This document shows positions 10,498 through 21,560 of a stretch of 64,000 nt of DNA, piece after piece. How positions within the stretch are numbered: position 1 is the stretch's first letter; each line of letters opens with the position of its first letter. The stretch is from Aldrovandia affinis. Taxonomy: Eukaryota > Chordata > Actinopteri > Notacanthiformes > Halosauridae. Position numbers and translations under genes: made by a program. The notes under the pieces are model-generated. The model was not told the origin of the DNA, searched no databases, and worked only from the letters and a program-made list of their open reading frames with translations. The stretch lies in assembly GCA_029706075.1 (NCBI GenBank), contig JAINUG010000011.1, forward strand, positions 3,594,501 through 3,658,500, read 5' to 3'.

Positions 10498-11859
10498 GAA
10501 AAAAAGAAAAGAAAAAATCCTCTGATGTGTGTGTTCTCAAGTTTATTTGGTACAAAGAAAAAAAAAGAAAAAGAAAAAATCAAACAGTCTGATTTGCACT
10601 CCTGTGTGTTCTCAAGTTTATGTAAACAAAAATCCAAACATTGGTTAATTGAATATTTAGTTGTCCAGTTACCTAGTCATGCTGTTTTCTTAATCATGAT
10701 ATGATGTGCTTATAAATTACAATGTGCTTGTGATTTAATGATATGTTATTGCCATTTTTCTCTCTCATTGTGTATAGGATCATTCTATGATGTAAATTGA
10801 AATCCCTCTACCAATAGGAACGTGGAATACCTGACCTTCATTGAAATGTCATTGGTTGTTAACATACACAATATACAGTCATATACAATCATTTCTGAGT
10901 AGTGTGCATATTGATTTTCTCTTGAGGAACACGCTGGCAACCCATAAAATGCCATAGAAGCTGACAGGAAATGTCTGGCACTGCTCTTTCCATGCAAAAC
11001 AAATATTCACCTTCCCTGTCCCACAGAAACAGAGGTGCGTACCCAATAAGTGGACCAAATTCTCAAACCCCCTCCCCCTTTGGTTGAGTGTGGGTAGGAC
11101 TCCAGGCCTCGCTTGCTGCATTTGTTTGAAATGCTGCAGATTGACTGGGTTTTGGCATGTAAACAATTGTCTCTTCCTTTCCAAGCATTCCCTCCCCTAG
11201 AGGAGCAGCTGCCAAATACCCATGGGAAACCACACTGCAGTCTCGCTGTCTGGGGTGGGACAGTACTGGGGGGTCACCTGCCCTAGATCCCAACAGCGAT
11301 CTGGCAGAGATTTCTGCACTGCGGGGAATTACAGGTGTCAAAATGTCTTCCAGTACCCCAGAGTCGTCATAAACACTAAATAAGTGCACAAAAGCAAAGT
11401 TAAATATTTAACAAAACACAATTGTTCTGGAGTGCAAGTGGTGACATCTGAGAACCGGGGAACAATTTGAGCTCACACCTCATCCATGTTCACATGTTTG
11501 TACCTGCTCTAGAAACTCTCGACAGCACCCCTTTTATTAAAACAAGAGAGGAAACAGGCACTGTTCAATGCAAACCCAGTCATGTGATGTTAGGACGTGG
11601 TATGCACTTCAGAACACACTGAGTAGAAGCCTGGCTTCTAAAGTAAGCCTTTTCCTTAAAGCAGTGAAGGTCCCTTTTTACTTTCTCCCATCACAACTTG
11701 CTGCATCAAAGCACTGAGATCCTTTGTTCAAGACAATGCAATTTGTGTGAGAACAAGCGAAATGTGCTTATAGTTTTGCACAAAGTGATACATAGGTTTT
11801 AGGTTTTGATAATTGTGTCCATGGTACCAGTTTTTGTATGTAAACAATCAAGAGAAACT
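10498..11859. other. Non-coding, no recognised gene
   Basis: The phrase GTGTGTTCTCAAGTTTAT occurs twice (10529 and 10605), flanking an A-rich stretch. No host exon or known element was recognised in the rest. Confidence 0.35.
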
Positions 11860-12429
11860 CAGGGCTGGACTGGCTGGAACACGAGGGACTGCACTATTTA
11901 CACTGGGCATACTGGTCGCAGTGGTTCCATACACCAACTCACCATGACCAGCTAGCTAACACAACAACAGGGTTATTTAACACATACGTAAAACACTTTT
12001 ATAATTAACCTGAGGGAGACGCACAAAGGAACAATAGCGTTCCCCCACAATGCCCCGTGCACACATTTCAGGGGAGCGACCCTCTCAGGATCGCTGGACT
12101 GGCAGATTCCCAGTAGGCCGGTCTAGTTTTGGGCCGGTAGGGCCGGTAGGGCCGGTAGAATTATTTTATATATATATATTTAATTTAAAAAAATAAAAAT
12201 ATATATTATACCACGGACCGGGTGTTCCGAGGGGCGCAATTATTTCGCGTAGCACCCCCGGTTTGAAATAAACGAACTGGTCTCATCTTTTTGCGTAGCA
12301 CCCCCGTCGACAGAAAATGGGGCGCCGTTTACGTGGCTCGCACCGGGTGCTGGCAACCCACGCTACGCCACTGGATGGGCCGGTCTGAGCCAAATGGCAG
12401 GGCCTATTTTTTGTCCCAGTCCAGCCCTG
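11860..12429. mobile_element. hAT-type non-autonomous element
   Basis: The left end CAGGGCTGGACTGGC and right end CCAGTCCAGCCCTG are inverted repeats. They are bordered by the 8-bp direct repeats GAGAAACT (11852-11859) and GAGAAAGT (12430-12437), seven of eight identical. CAGGG ends plus an 8-bp target duplication are the hallmarks of hAT transposons. The inside is GC-rich with GGGCCGGTA repeats and has no transposase. A Gypsy solo LTR sits 15 bp inside the left end. Confidence 0.85.
11875..12098 (-). mobile_element. Ty3/Gypsy solo LTR nested in hAT element
   Basis: This is a 224-bp minus-strand copy of the same LTR that closes the Gypsy element at 14490-14710, sharing AGCGATCCTGAGAGGGTCGC and the CCTCGTGTTCCA end. 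The 5-bp direct repeat CTGGC borders it at 11870-11874 and 12099-12103, as expected for Gypsy integration. It interrupts the hAT inverted repeat, so the hAT insertion came first. Confidence 0.85.
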
Positions 12430-12437
12430 GAGAAAGT

Positions 12438-12762
12438 GTAATCCAGCCCCTCGGCTTAGCTGCCTTAAATGGGTTCAAGGGTCTCTTTAGTCTCTTTTGA
12501 ACTTTAACATGTTTTTTTTTATTATTGGGAATTGTTGTGCTTTGAGTCTCAGACTCTGAAGTTAATGTCTTCTCTCAGGGTTTACTCATGTAAGCAGCTC
12601 CAAATGGAAATGTAATCAGGGTTTTTTTGTTGCAACTTTTAGATTGAAAAAATGTTTTTCTTGATGAGCCTGTTGAAGAAACAGAGACTACTGCAATGTA
12701 AAGAATTGTTGAACATTCCCTGGTGAGACCAATACACAACCAGACCCCTTTTATGAGTTCAT
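12438..12762. other. Unassigned sequence
   Basis: No feature was recognised between the hAT element and the 36-bp repeat that precedes the Gypsy copy. Confidence 0.35.
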
Positions 12763-12798
12763 TCAAGTGTGAAGTGGACTGTTACTTCCTGATTGTTA
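12763..12798 (+). repeat. 36-bp direct repeat flanking the Gypsy copy (left)
   Basis: The sequence starting TCAAGTGTGAAGTGGACTGT is repeated at 14731-14766. The two copies flank the Gypsy remnant, which is far longer than a normal 5-bp target duplication. Confidence 0.85.
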
Positions 12799-14710
12799 CG
12801 ACCTCCCCTCATCACGGTGCTGGCGTACCCTGACGCAAACCGGCCATTCATCCTCGACACGGATGCCAGCAATGTGGGCGTCGGAGCAGTCCTATCCCAG
12901 CAAAGCGACAACGGAGAACAGGTGATTGCATATTACAGCCGCGCTTTGAATAAAGCGGAGCGGAATTACTGCATCACACGCCGGGAGCTCCTTGCCGTCA
13001 TTGTGGCTCTGTGGCACTTCCGGGCCTACCTGCACAGCGTCCGGTTCCTGGTGCGGACCGACCATGCTTCCCTCACATGGCTGCTGAACTTTAAAAACCT
13101 TGAGAGGCAGGTGGCGCGCTGGCTGGAAACGCTACAGGGGTATGATTTGAACTGCGGCACCGCCCGGGAGGCATGGGCAACGCGGATGCCCTGTCAGCAG
13201 GCCACCCTGCGCAGTGGGAGGCTGTGAGCACTGCCCCGGCTCCAGCCCAGGGCCCAGTTGGCCCCGACAGTGGCCACCCTGTGAGCCGTTGACGGGGAGG
13301 CCGGTTGCCTTCTCCTCTTTCCACTGAAACAAGCGCGTACCACTCTCAGTGGGGTGGCCTCGAGGCGCGGGATGGCGTTTTATATCGGCGGTGGCGGGCC
13401 CCTGGCCGAGGGGCCGACCTGTTGCAGCTGCTAGTGCCCCTCTAGTGTGGGAACAATAAGCTTCCAGGAACAATAAGACCCTTTGCCGCCTCAGGGGGCG
13501 GTTCTACTGGCCTGGATGCCGGCAGGACGTGGACTTGTACATCCACTGCTGCAACTCTTACACGGCCCAGAAGGGGCCCACCCGACGGTCGCACGCCCCT
13601 CTACAGCAATACTTGGTAGGGGCTCCGATGGAGCGAATCGGTGTTGACATCCTCGGCCCATTCCCCGTCACTGATTCCGGCAACAAGTACGTGGACATGG
13701 ACCATGGACCATGGCCAGAGGCGTACGCGGTGCCGGATCAGAGCGCCAGCACAACGGCGGGGAGACTGGTCGAGGAGATGTTCTGCCGGTTCGGAACCCC
13801 GCCGAGTTGCACAGTGACCAGGGGTGAAACTTCAAGTCCCGAGGCGAAGCGCCTGGAGGTGCCAAGACAGCCTGGTCGAACATTTTAATAGAGCATTGGC
13901 CACACAGCTCGCCATCTTGACCAGCCAGCACCAGCGGGACTGGGACCGCCATCTGCCCCTGGTCCTGTGGGCGTACCGCACCGCCATGCAGGAGTCGAGC
14001 CAATGCACGCCAGCCAGCCTCCTGTTCGGGCGAGAACTCAGGACGCCGGTGGACCTGGTGTTCGCCCCCCCCGAGCCTGAGGTGGAGGGCAGGTGGGGGT
14101 AAGACAGAAGCAGACCAAGTGTTACCTGGTGCCGGGCACCCGGTGACCGGGTGTGGATCTTCAGCCCTCTCGAACAAAAGGGGTGTCCCCCAAGCTGCAG
14201 AGCCATTGGCGCAGGCCTGATGAGGTCCTGCAGCGGCTCAGTGAAGTGGTGTATCGGGCGCGCATGCCCGGCCGGGGGCGGGAAGTGGTCCAAGATCGGC
14301 TGGCCCCATACCGACCCCTTGCACAGCCCGCTGCCAAAGCGGCAGGTGAGTCACCCAGACCCCTTTCCCCCAGAGACTGGGGGAGGCCAGAGGTGAACCC
14401 TGCGGCGGCGGCGCGCGCCACCACAATTAAGGGACTATGTATTGGACGTTGGGGTCGCCAGAGACGGCTGCCCCCTTGCAAGGGGGCTATGTAGCGATCC
14501 TGAGAGGGTCGCTCCCCTGAAATGTGTGCATGGGGCATTGTGGGGGAACACTATTGTTCCTTTGTGCGTCTCCCCAGGTTAATTATAAAAGTGTTCTGCT
14601 AATGTTTTACGTGTGTGATAAATAACCCTGTTGTTGTGTTAGCTAGCTGGTCATGGTGAGTTGGTGCGACCAGTATGCCCAGTGTAAATAGTGCAGTCCC
14701 TCGTGTTCCA
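12799..14710 (+). mobile_element. Ty3/Gypsy LTR retrotransposon, 5'-truncated and broken (fossil)
   Basis: The copy starts inside the pol gene. RNase H is at about 12800-13150, with FILDTDASNVGVGAVLSQ and a later ELLAVIVALWHF block. Integrase is at about 13490-14100, with ERIGVDILGPFP and the YRTAMQESSQCTPASLLFGR block. The integrase tail and a purine tract lie just before the 3' LTR (14490-14710). gag, protease and reverse transcriptase are absent and there is no 5' LTR directly before the copy. The remaining coding part is broken by several lesions, so the copy cannot be active. Codon use is GC-rich, unlike the surrounding AT-rich DNA. Confidence 0.9.
14490..14710 (+). repeat. 3' LTR of the Gypsy copy
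   Basis: This is a 221-bp LTR starting TGTAGCG after the purine run AAGGGGG and ending GTTCCA. It matches the solo LTR at 11875-12098 over almost its whole length, with a short gap near the middle. Confidence 0.85.
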
Positions 14711-14730
14711 GGGCAACTGTGTTTATTCAA

Positions 14731-14766
14731 TCAAGTGTGAAGTGGACTGTTACTTCCTGATTGTTA
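14731..14766 (+). repeat. 36-bp direct repeat flanking the Gypsy copy (right)
   Basis: Second copy of the 36-bp repeat at 12763-12798, lying 20 bp beyond the 3' LTR. Confidence 0.85.
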
Positions 14767-15004
14767 TGATAGGCGTTTAAATGGTCAAACGTGCCCTTCT
14801 AAGGACGGGTTTGTTCCAGCAAGGGTTTTTGGGCATCATCCGTCATTGTGCGGTGTATGGAACACAGATGTTTGCCACCAATATTATCCATAGCTGTGCA
14901 GTGTTTGGAGCATGGATAATTATAGTTTATTTTAATAAAGTGGCTGCTCGCGTGGTCATTTTTGCATTACTACTGGACTCTGTCTCTTTCTTGATACAAT
15001 ATAT

Positions 15005-15376
15005 TGTAACGAGAACAGGGGTGTGGGATTTCCACTCAACCGAGTAGATAATTAAACAACACACAAAGACAGTCAATGAAAGTATAACTAGGTTTATTGG
15101 GGGGTAAACACACAAAAAAGGGGAAGGGGAAAAAGTCCAAATCTGTAATCCATTTCCGTAGTCGTTGTTTGTTTCCAAGTTCTTTATCCAGTCGTCATTC
15201 TCAGGTAATCCAGTCGATAACAATTCCGTAAATCAAACAATTCCAGGTCATACACAAATCCAATAATCACAAATCTCTCTCACTCGCCAATCCACCCTCC
15301 TCACTTTTCCCAACGGTTCTTAGCAACCGGTTAGGGGCAATTAGCATCTTGCTAATGCGATTTCTTAAATAACACA
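15005..15376 (-). mobile_element. Possible solo LTR (fossil)
   Basis: On the minus strand this stretch has CCAATAAACC as a polyadenylation signal, a following tail, and an end CTCGTTACA. The outer ends would read TG...CA. No clear target duplication was found and no internal genes are present, so the call rests on the AATAAA position and the ends only. Confidence 0.35.
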
Positions 15377-16361
15377 AAATGATATCCTCTGGTAAATATA
15401 TACTACATGGAATCAGGTCTTATTTTGTACAATAAATCTGCCCTTTTTATTTGTAATTAATAGCTTGAAAACCAACAGAAGTACAGTATTTTACCTAATG
15501 TGTATATATTTTTATTAATTAATGTGCTCCGTATGATATATTTCTTTAAATTACCATCTTTATTCCATTTATTTATTCTCCAGATTTTGTTGTTGACATT
15601 TATTTATTTTAGTTTTTCTTCCTGTCTCTTCTCTGCTGTCTGTCTCCGTATGCTTCTTTGATCTTATTCCACCATTGTGCCATCACTGTGAGCTTATTTA
15701 AAGACAGATGTGATTCTTCAAGCTTCAGGTTTCAATGAAGGCTTATACTTATAAACAGTGATTCTATTTATGTATTATTTATTTTATTATTGTATTATTA
15801 TTCTCTTTTCAAATATGTACATTGGAAGTATATGTAGACTCCTCGATTCCATCAATATTGCTCCATAGCTTTGATTTTTAAATATATGCAAGTGGTTTGA
15901 ACACACCTTGCTTTCATTCATTTTTGTGGTTGTGTAATTCACCAAACTGTGTCTTTCATTCATTTGCATTTAATTGTGAGTCAAAATTTGAGAAAAGAAG
16001 AAAGAATAATTATGGGAGTGTACAGGTTGTTGGTACTTGCTTTCACTCCACTGTGTTTGAGCTCTTACTAATAGTTAATAACCAAAAATGAATTAGACAA
16101 TAAAATGCAGTGCAGCTGCTATAAAACATCAAAATAATGTACACAAATACAATACTACAGGAATATCTCGTTAATCACATGAATTCATGTTAATTAATTA
16201 ATTATTTCATTAAGGTGCTGTATAGATTAAGATACAGCCATTTCTTATGAAGAGATTTGCATGCAAGGAGTTATTTATTATTCATCTGAGGAAAATAAAT
16301 CATGGTATCTCTTCTTTTTGAGGCAGTAGTGAATGCTTTTTTGTTCAAAGCTTACAGATGA
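15377..16361. other. AT-rich non-coding sequence
   Basis: Very AT-rich sequence with TTTATT runs. No gene or known element recognised. Confidence 0.4.
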
Positions 16362-16690
16362 GACGACATTAATGCACTGCAGCATTAATGAAACACCAGT
16401 CATTTCAGACAAGACGACATTAATGCACTGCAGCATTAATGAAACACCAGTCATTTCAGACAAGATGACATTAATGCACTGCAGCATTAATGAAACACCA
16501 GTCATTTCAGACAAGACAACATTAATGCATTGCAGCATTAATGAAACACCAGTAATTTCAGACAAGACGACATTAATGCACTGCAACATTTATGAAACAC
16601 CAGTCATTTTGGCATTAATGTACTGCAGCATTAATGAAACACCAGTCATTTTGACAGGAATGCACTGCTGCATTAATGAAACACCAGTCT
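16362..16690. repeat. 51-bp minisatellite
   Basis: Five units repeat with an exact 51-bp period (starts at 16362, 16413, 16464, 16515 and 16566), followed by two or three shorter, diverged units to about 16690. Each unit holds CATTAATG twice, 8 nt apart, and ACACCAGTCATTTC. Because 51 is a multiple of three, the repeat stays open in frames on both strands and gives artificial 17-residue protein repeats. Confidence 0.9.
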
Positions 16691-17170
16691 TTTGTCCAGT
16701 CCTCTACACCCCTTGGATTATAAAAGTATCTAACAACAATGTTCAGATCTATTCATCAGTCACCAATTGTCTTGTCCAAAATCATTATTTTGCTAGATGA
16801 GCTTAGTTAGCTGATATAATTTCCCAGACTGGTAATTGTAAGAACTGAAAAGAGAGACAGACAGACAGACAGATAGAGAGGGAGAGAGACCATGAGAGAT
16901 GAGAGATAAGCAATAGGGGTGTTAAGGTTAAGGTGTTCAAAATAAATGTTCCTGGATTGGGTGATAACCAGCAGCTTTGTGACACATAAGGAAAGTGAAA
17001 GTTCAGGTGTGTGTGTGTATATAGCTGTGCAACATTACCTTGGCCCAGAAGACCTTCAGGCCTGGCCAACACACACACACACACACCTACACAGCAGATG
17101 TCTGAAGCAGAGTAGGAGAGTAGCATGCCATTCCAAAAATCATGTATTTTTATGTTGGCTTCCGTCTTCT
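16691..17170. other. Unassigned, simple repeats
   Basis: Contains (AGAC)n at 16857-16873, (GT)n at 17008-17020 and (AC)n at 17070-17088. No gene recognised. Confidence 0.4.
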
Positions 17171-17212
17171 GCAGTGGATTCCCATCCAGGGATTGTCACA
17201 TGGCGTGTGACA
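17171..17212 (+). repeat. LTR-end-like repeat shared with 26994
   Basis: CAGGGATTGTCACATGGCGT followed by GTGACA occurs here, and its near-identical complement begins at 26994. Both look like the outer end of one LTR-type or other dispersed element. Nothing more of the element is recognisable here. Confidence 0.4.
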
Positions 17213-17780
17213 TGCAGCTACACAGCAGATGAGACCAATAGAAAGAAAGAGAATATTTATGTATATAATTGTTTCAAATATGCATAAAACAATAAATGAA
17301 ATGTTGTGGTGCCAGTAGTGAATACAGAAAGGCTACCATTGTAATTAAATGGAATTGCTTTTGTGCATGGAGGCTTCATACATTTCCAAACTCTAGGGGT
17401 ACGAGTGTAGTGGGCTATTTACATTTTGAATATTTATATAGCATAGTGAGAGCTGTTCAGAAAATAAGTACAGACCTACCCCACTGCCACTGCAGTGGTT
17501 CAATGAACAACATTTATTCTCACAATAACTTCTCTCCAGAGAAAGACAGGCATTATCATGGGGGCCTATGTAGCTATCATGCTAGAGGACAAGCTTTTCA
17601 AAGATGAATGAAGCAGGTCATCAGGGTGCTACATAGAGAGCCCCTTTCAGCAGGAGCCACAGTACATGTGTTCCCAAACTAATGGGTCATGAGAGTGATT
17701 GAAGTGGGTCTCAAGTCAATATCCATGACTCGCAACCCAATGTCAATATCCATTGTCAAAATCCCCTTGTTTTTTCAACA
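17213..17780. other. Unassigned sequence
   Basis: No gene or known element recognised. Confidence 0.35.
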
Positions 17781-18245
17781 TTCTAACTGTTTCCAACAGG
17801 AACAAACTCACACAATGCCTCCAAAATGATTGGCCTCCCCACCGCCAACCTCTCAGACCTCAACAGCAGAGCCATTACACACAGAGCACGTACCATTGCA
17901 CATGACCCCAGCCACCCCCTCAACCCATTCTTCACACTACTTCCATCAGGTCGCAGATACAGAACCCTTGCCTGGAAATGGGCACGCTTTGGCAGGAGTT
18001 TTGTCCCCTCTGCCATAACATCATTAAACAAAATACCTTGATAAAAATCATGTATAGATGAGTATGACTGTGTATGTTGGTAAAAAATGTGGATGTACCC
18101 ATGTGGGCGCATATTTAATGTATGTATGTAATAGTGGTGTGTATATTTGTATTTATGTAATTTATGTAATTTATGTGAGGCTTTCTCTGTACAGACTGTG
18201 GCAACAAATTTCCTGAAAAGGACAATAAACAATCTATCTGGTATT
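17781..18245 (+). mobile_element. Non-LTR retrotransposon 3' end (Jockey-superfamily type)
   Basis: The frame reads RARTIAHDPSHPLNPFFTLL then PSGRRYR and SFVPSAITSLNK. This matches the C-terminal tail motif (HDPSHPL...LLPSGRRYR...SF-x-PSAI-x-LN) found after the reverse transcriptase in several fish LINE groups. A 3' UTR with AATAAA (about 18223) and a short tail follow. Upstream domains are missing. Confidence 0.7.
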
Positions 18246-19710
18246 AACACCAGACTAATGAAACACGGCACTAGTTAAATGTATCGCACACGCAGTTGCT
18301 TTTCAACACGGGTTGAAAACATTTTTATTACATATCTGAGCATGTGCTAATATACACTTTAAATAAGGGATGGGTCACAGACAATGCATTTGCCTTATTA
18401 AGTTAAGAGCATAGGATGAATCTACATAAAAGCCCCTGGAGAACACAGGGTTCTGGGAAACCAGGAGTTCAGTCAGTTATCAGCAGTTTTTCAGCTAGTT
18501 AGTCAGCTCTGAGATCAAGTCTGCAGATGTGTCATATCATGCAGTCCTGACTCTGGTGTGTGGGCCTAGCTCTTATTTTTCTCAGAATGCAGTCTCAGAA
18601 GATCTTTTGCCTGCAGGGGTCAATGTGTCAAAGGGGAATGTCATTGCTTCCACTCTTGGCTATAAGTGAACTCTGGAAAATCCCAATCTCTCTCACAGCT
18701 GCTTTCCTGTTATGATGGTTCACACGTTCCCATAAACGCAAGCTTATACTATGAACGGGAATTACAGTCCCACATACACAATTTTTTTTGGTTTCTGTGC
18801 ATAGAGCTAGCTGGTTAGCATTCATTGATTATGCTTACAGCTGCAGCCTGCCAGTCACAATATGACATTTTCACACAGGTAAAAAGGTGCTTTTTGAATA
18901 GGATGGCTTACGCTCCAAATAAACACATAAACCATTGGGCCTGTTCAAGACCAGGCTTAACACAGTGCTGTATTTTTGACCATGGAGACATATTTACACA
19001 TACGCTTATGCACACAATGCTAACTGTCACCTATACAGTACAGTCTCTAAGCCTATAATTCTGTTTATATACTTTGTCATTCACAGTCATCCATAGTGTT
19101 TAACCCTATAACCCAGAATGTAACCCTTACCATTACACATGCAGTGCAGTATACAGTTGTGTAACTCATTAACCAAGTAAATCAATCCTACAGCATGTGG
19201 CAGTTCCAGGCATTATAGCGTGTGTGTGTTTATACGTTAACATTTTAAATATCCATCAGTAATGTATGTGCTTGGATACAGGTGTAAGACACACGCTTTT
19301 AATTGCTGTAATCTTATCAGAAAAGAAGAAGTAAATTCATTTCTCCAAAACAGATGCAGTTTTTCTTCCCTAGAATGCCATACTTCAATTAGCACTGCAA
19401 TACGATTTACTATGATGTATGAATCGTGCTCAAATAAATATATTTTTGAACATTTCTTATGATATAAAGTGTGATTTCAAGCCTTTGCTTGCCCTCATGT
19501 TTTTGTGTTTCCTTCCAAATAAAAAATATTTTTAATAAATACTTGTCTCTTTAATTATTGTACAAGGCAATAAATCAGACTGGATTGGATAGATAATCAA
19601 CTGGAAGGGGAGATAATTAAGTGGTCATTATTTATATGGACCAAAAAAATGGTAATCCAAACTTCTTTGAAAATGTATACAACAATATTTCAAACCAACA
19701 AGACACACTG
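18246..19710. other. Non-coding, no recognised gene
   Basis: AT-rich sequence; no recognisable gene or element. Confidence 0.4.
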
Positions 19711-20612
19711 GGCCCTATTTTTGTGCTGGCGCTAAGCGGCATTATGCCCTAGCACAGGCTAATTGCTAGTTTCGACTGTCGCAAATGGAATATTTCCCGT
19801 CTCTGCCGAGTTTGGCAATTTTGTGGTGCGCAATGAAGGCGTTTGCACGGCTATGGGCTGGTCAGCGCTATGCAAGTTTGTCAAATAATGAGTTTGCCTT
19901 AACATCCAACTAGACCACCTCTTAGCACAAACTCTGGCGCTCTGTGCAATTTGGTGACTTTATTGATGCGCATATATGAACATAAGGTTATCTGAAATCA
20001 CATGAGAATGTTTTGTGAATATTGTGAATTTCCCCCCACGTTGAGGCAAATCGTCCAATTCATGGGTAACTTGCAAGCGTAATCAATTAAGCTAAAAACG
20101 ATTTCACCACAGCTTGTGGAATGAACGGACATGAAAGACTGAAGCCAGCAGGCCATCCATCGCTACCGTTCAGTAAGATTCACCTGTATATATATATAAA
20201 TAAATATATGTTTGTATGCACATAGTTTTTCTTATGTGAAAGGGTTTTATTCTTTCCATTTGCACTACAGAAAATGGAGTACATAATTGGACGCCAAAGG
20301 CGATACCGTGAGTGATACCCTGGGTTTTGTAGCCGGTGTTTGCCAGACGGCTATCAGTTCGGCTGTACATGCAGTTTCTTCCAGTCTTGTCCAACATGCA
20401 AATTAGTTTATTACTTTTCCTACACCCGACAGCCAGCAGAGAACTAAACAGGATTTTTATACGCAATGTGGATTCCCTGGGGTCTTGGGTGCCATTGACT
20501 GCACGCAGTTGCACGCACCATCTGATCATGGTATCATTTATGTGAATCAGAAGGGGTTCCACTCCATTAACATCCAGGTGGTTTGTGATGCACACTATTG
20601 GAGGCAAAATAT
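19711..20612 (+). mobile_element. PIF/Harbinger transposon fragment
   Basis: The left end begins GGGCCCTATTTTTGTGCTGG, typical of fish Harbinger ends. From about 20310 the frames carry pieces of a Harbinger (HARBI1-like) DDE transposase: GVLGAIDCTQLHAPS holds the first catalytic aspartate, followed by IIYVNQKGFHSINIQVVCDA with the second. The pieces lie in different frames, so the gene is broken. The rest of the transposase and the right end are missing; the sequence runs into L1-like DNA at about 20640. Confidence 0.75.
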
Positions 20613-20639
20613 TTTGAAAAAAGTTTCACATTTCAGTCT

Positions 20640-21560
20640 CCTCCAATCCCACTTAGTGACGAATACTGCAATGACTTATTTCCTAAAGATCATGTTAAAT
20701 TGTCGTATACACAAACTAAACCATGTGAAGGGTTAATTACTGATAATTAATTGCTTTTAGCAATTAAGTGCTTTAAAATTGGAAAAACCCCAGGCCTTGA
20801 TGGAATTCCAATAGAGGCATATCAAACTCTTTAAGATTTAAATGTCAAATATTTTAATTTATTTGGAATGGTAAGCAGGACTAAATTAAATGGGCATATC
20901 TGTACAATGAATATACAATAAAATAATTGGCCATTATACCACACAAGATTCAAGATAATTGGGAACAAATTTTCGATGTACCTATCCCTTGGCATCTTGT
21001 TTATGAATTGATATATTAAACAACAGTTTACTCATCAATATGCTCTTTATTGTTCAATCTATACTATTGTACAGTTATACAGAATTCTTGCCACAAAGAA
21101 GATGTTAAGTATACGGGGCATTTAACAATCTCTCCTGTGTAGATTGTGTTGCGATGGGACAGAATCAATAGCACATCTCTTTTGGTACTATCGATTAGTT
21201 GTTCGCTTTTGGTAGTCCAGGATTGACTTAGAAATCATGGTATCAGTTCTCAGATAGACATGCAAATTATACTATTGAGTGACTTAATAAGTCTGAACTA
21301 AATTGTTGTAAATATGATTATTCTTTAATATTAATATTAATATGATTATTTATATTTATATTCAAGTCAAAATCAATAGAAGATTTACAAATTAAAAGGT
21401 TGAAAAACCAAGTCAAACATCATAGCAAGATAGAGAGAATCATTGCACAAGCTAATACAAATCCAAAAATATACATGGAGAGATGGGATGAAATTAGAAT
21501 AGCGGAAGGATGGAATTCAATTAAGATAATTAATTATAATAATTAATAATTAGATCATTA
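20640..21560 (+). mobile_element. Degenerate L1-clade LINE fragment
   Basis: Short pieces match L1 ORF2. KIGKTPGLDGIPIEAYQT (about 20779-20832) corresponds to the GKSPGPDG block of the reverse transcriptase. Further on, CCDGTESIAHLFWYC (about 21150-21195) corresponds to the HMFWEC block near the C-terminus. Many stops and frameshifts and internal losses separate them. The family resembles the minus-strand fragment at 4776-5408. Confidence 0.65.

Noticed and set aside
13668-14293. Long minus-strand open frames opposite the Gypsy copy
   Set aside because: Shadows of the GC-rich integrase region on the other strand; no independent protein family.
14781-15047. 88-codon open frame with hydrophobic stretches after the Gypsy copy
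   Set aside because: No family resemblance that I can name, and it overlaps the possible LTR at 15005.
16278-16800. Two opposing open frames of over 100 codons with 17-residue repeats
   Set aside because: They come from the 51-bp minisatellite, whose length is a multiple of three; no start context, splice sites or domain supports a gene.
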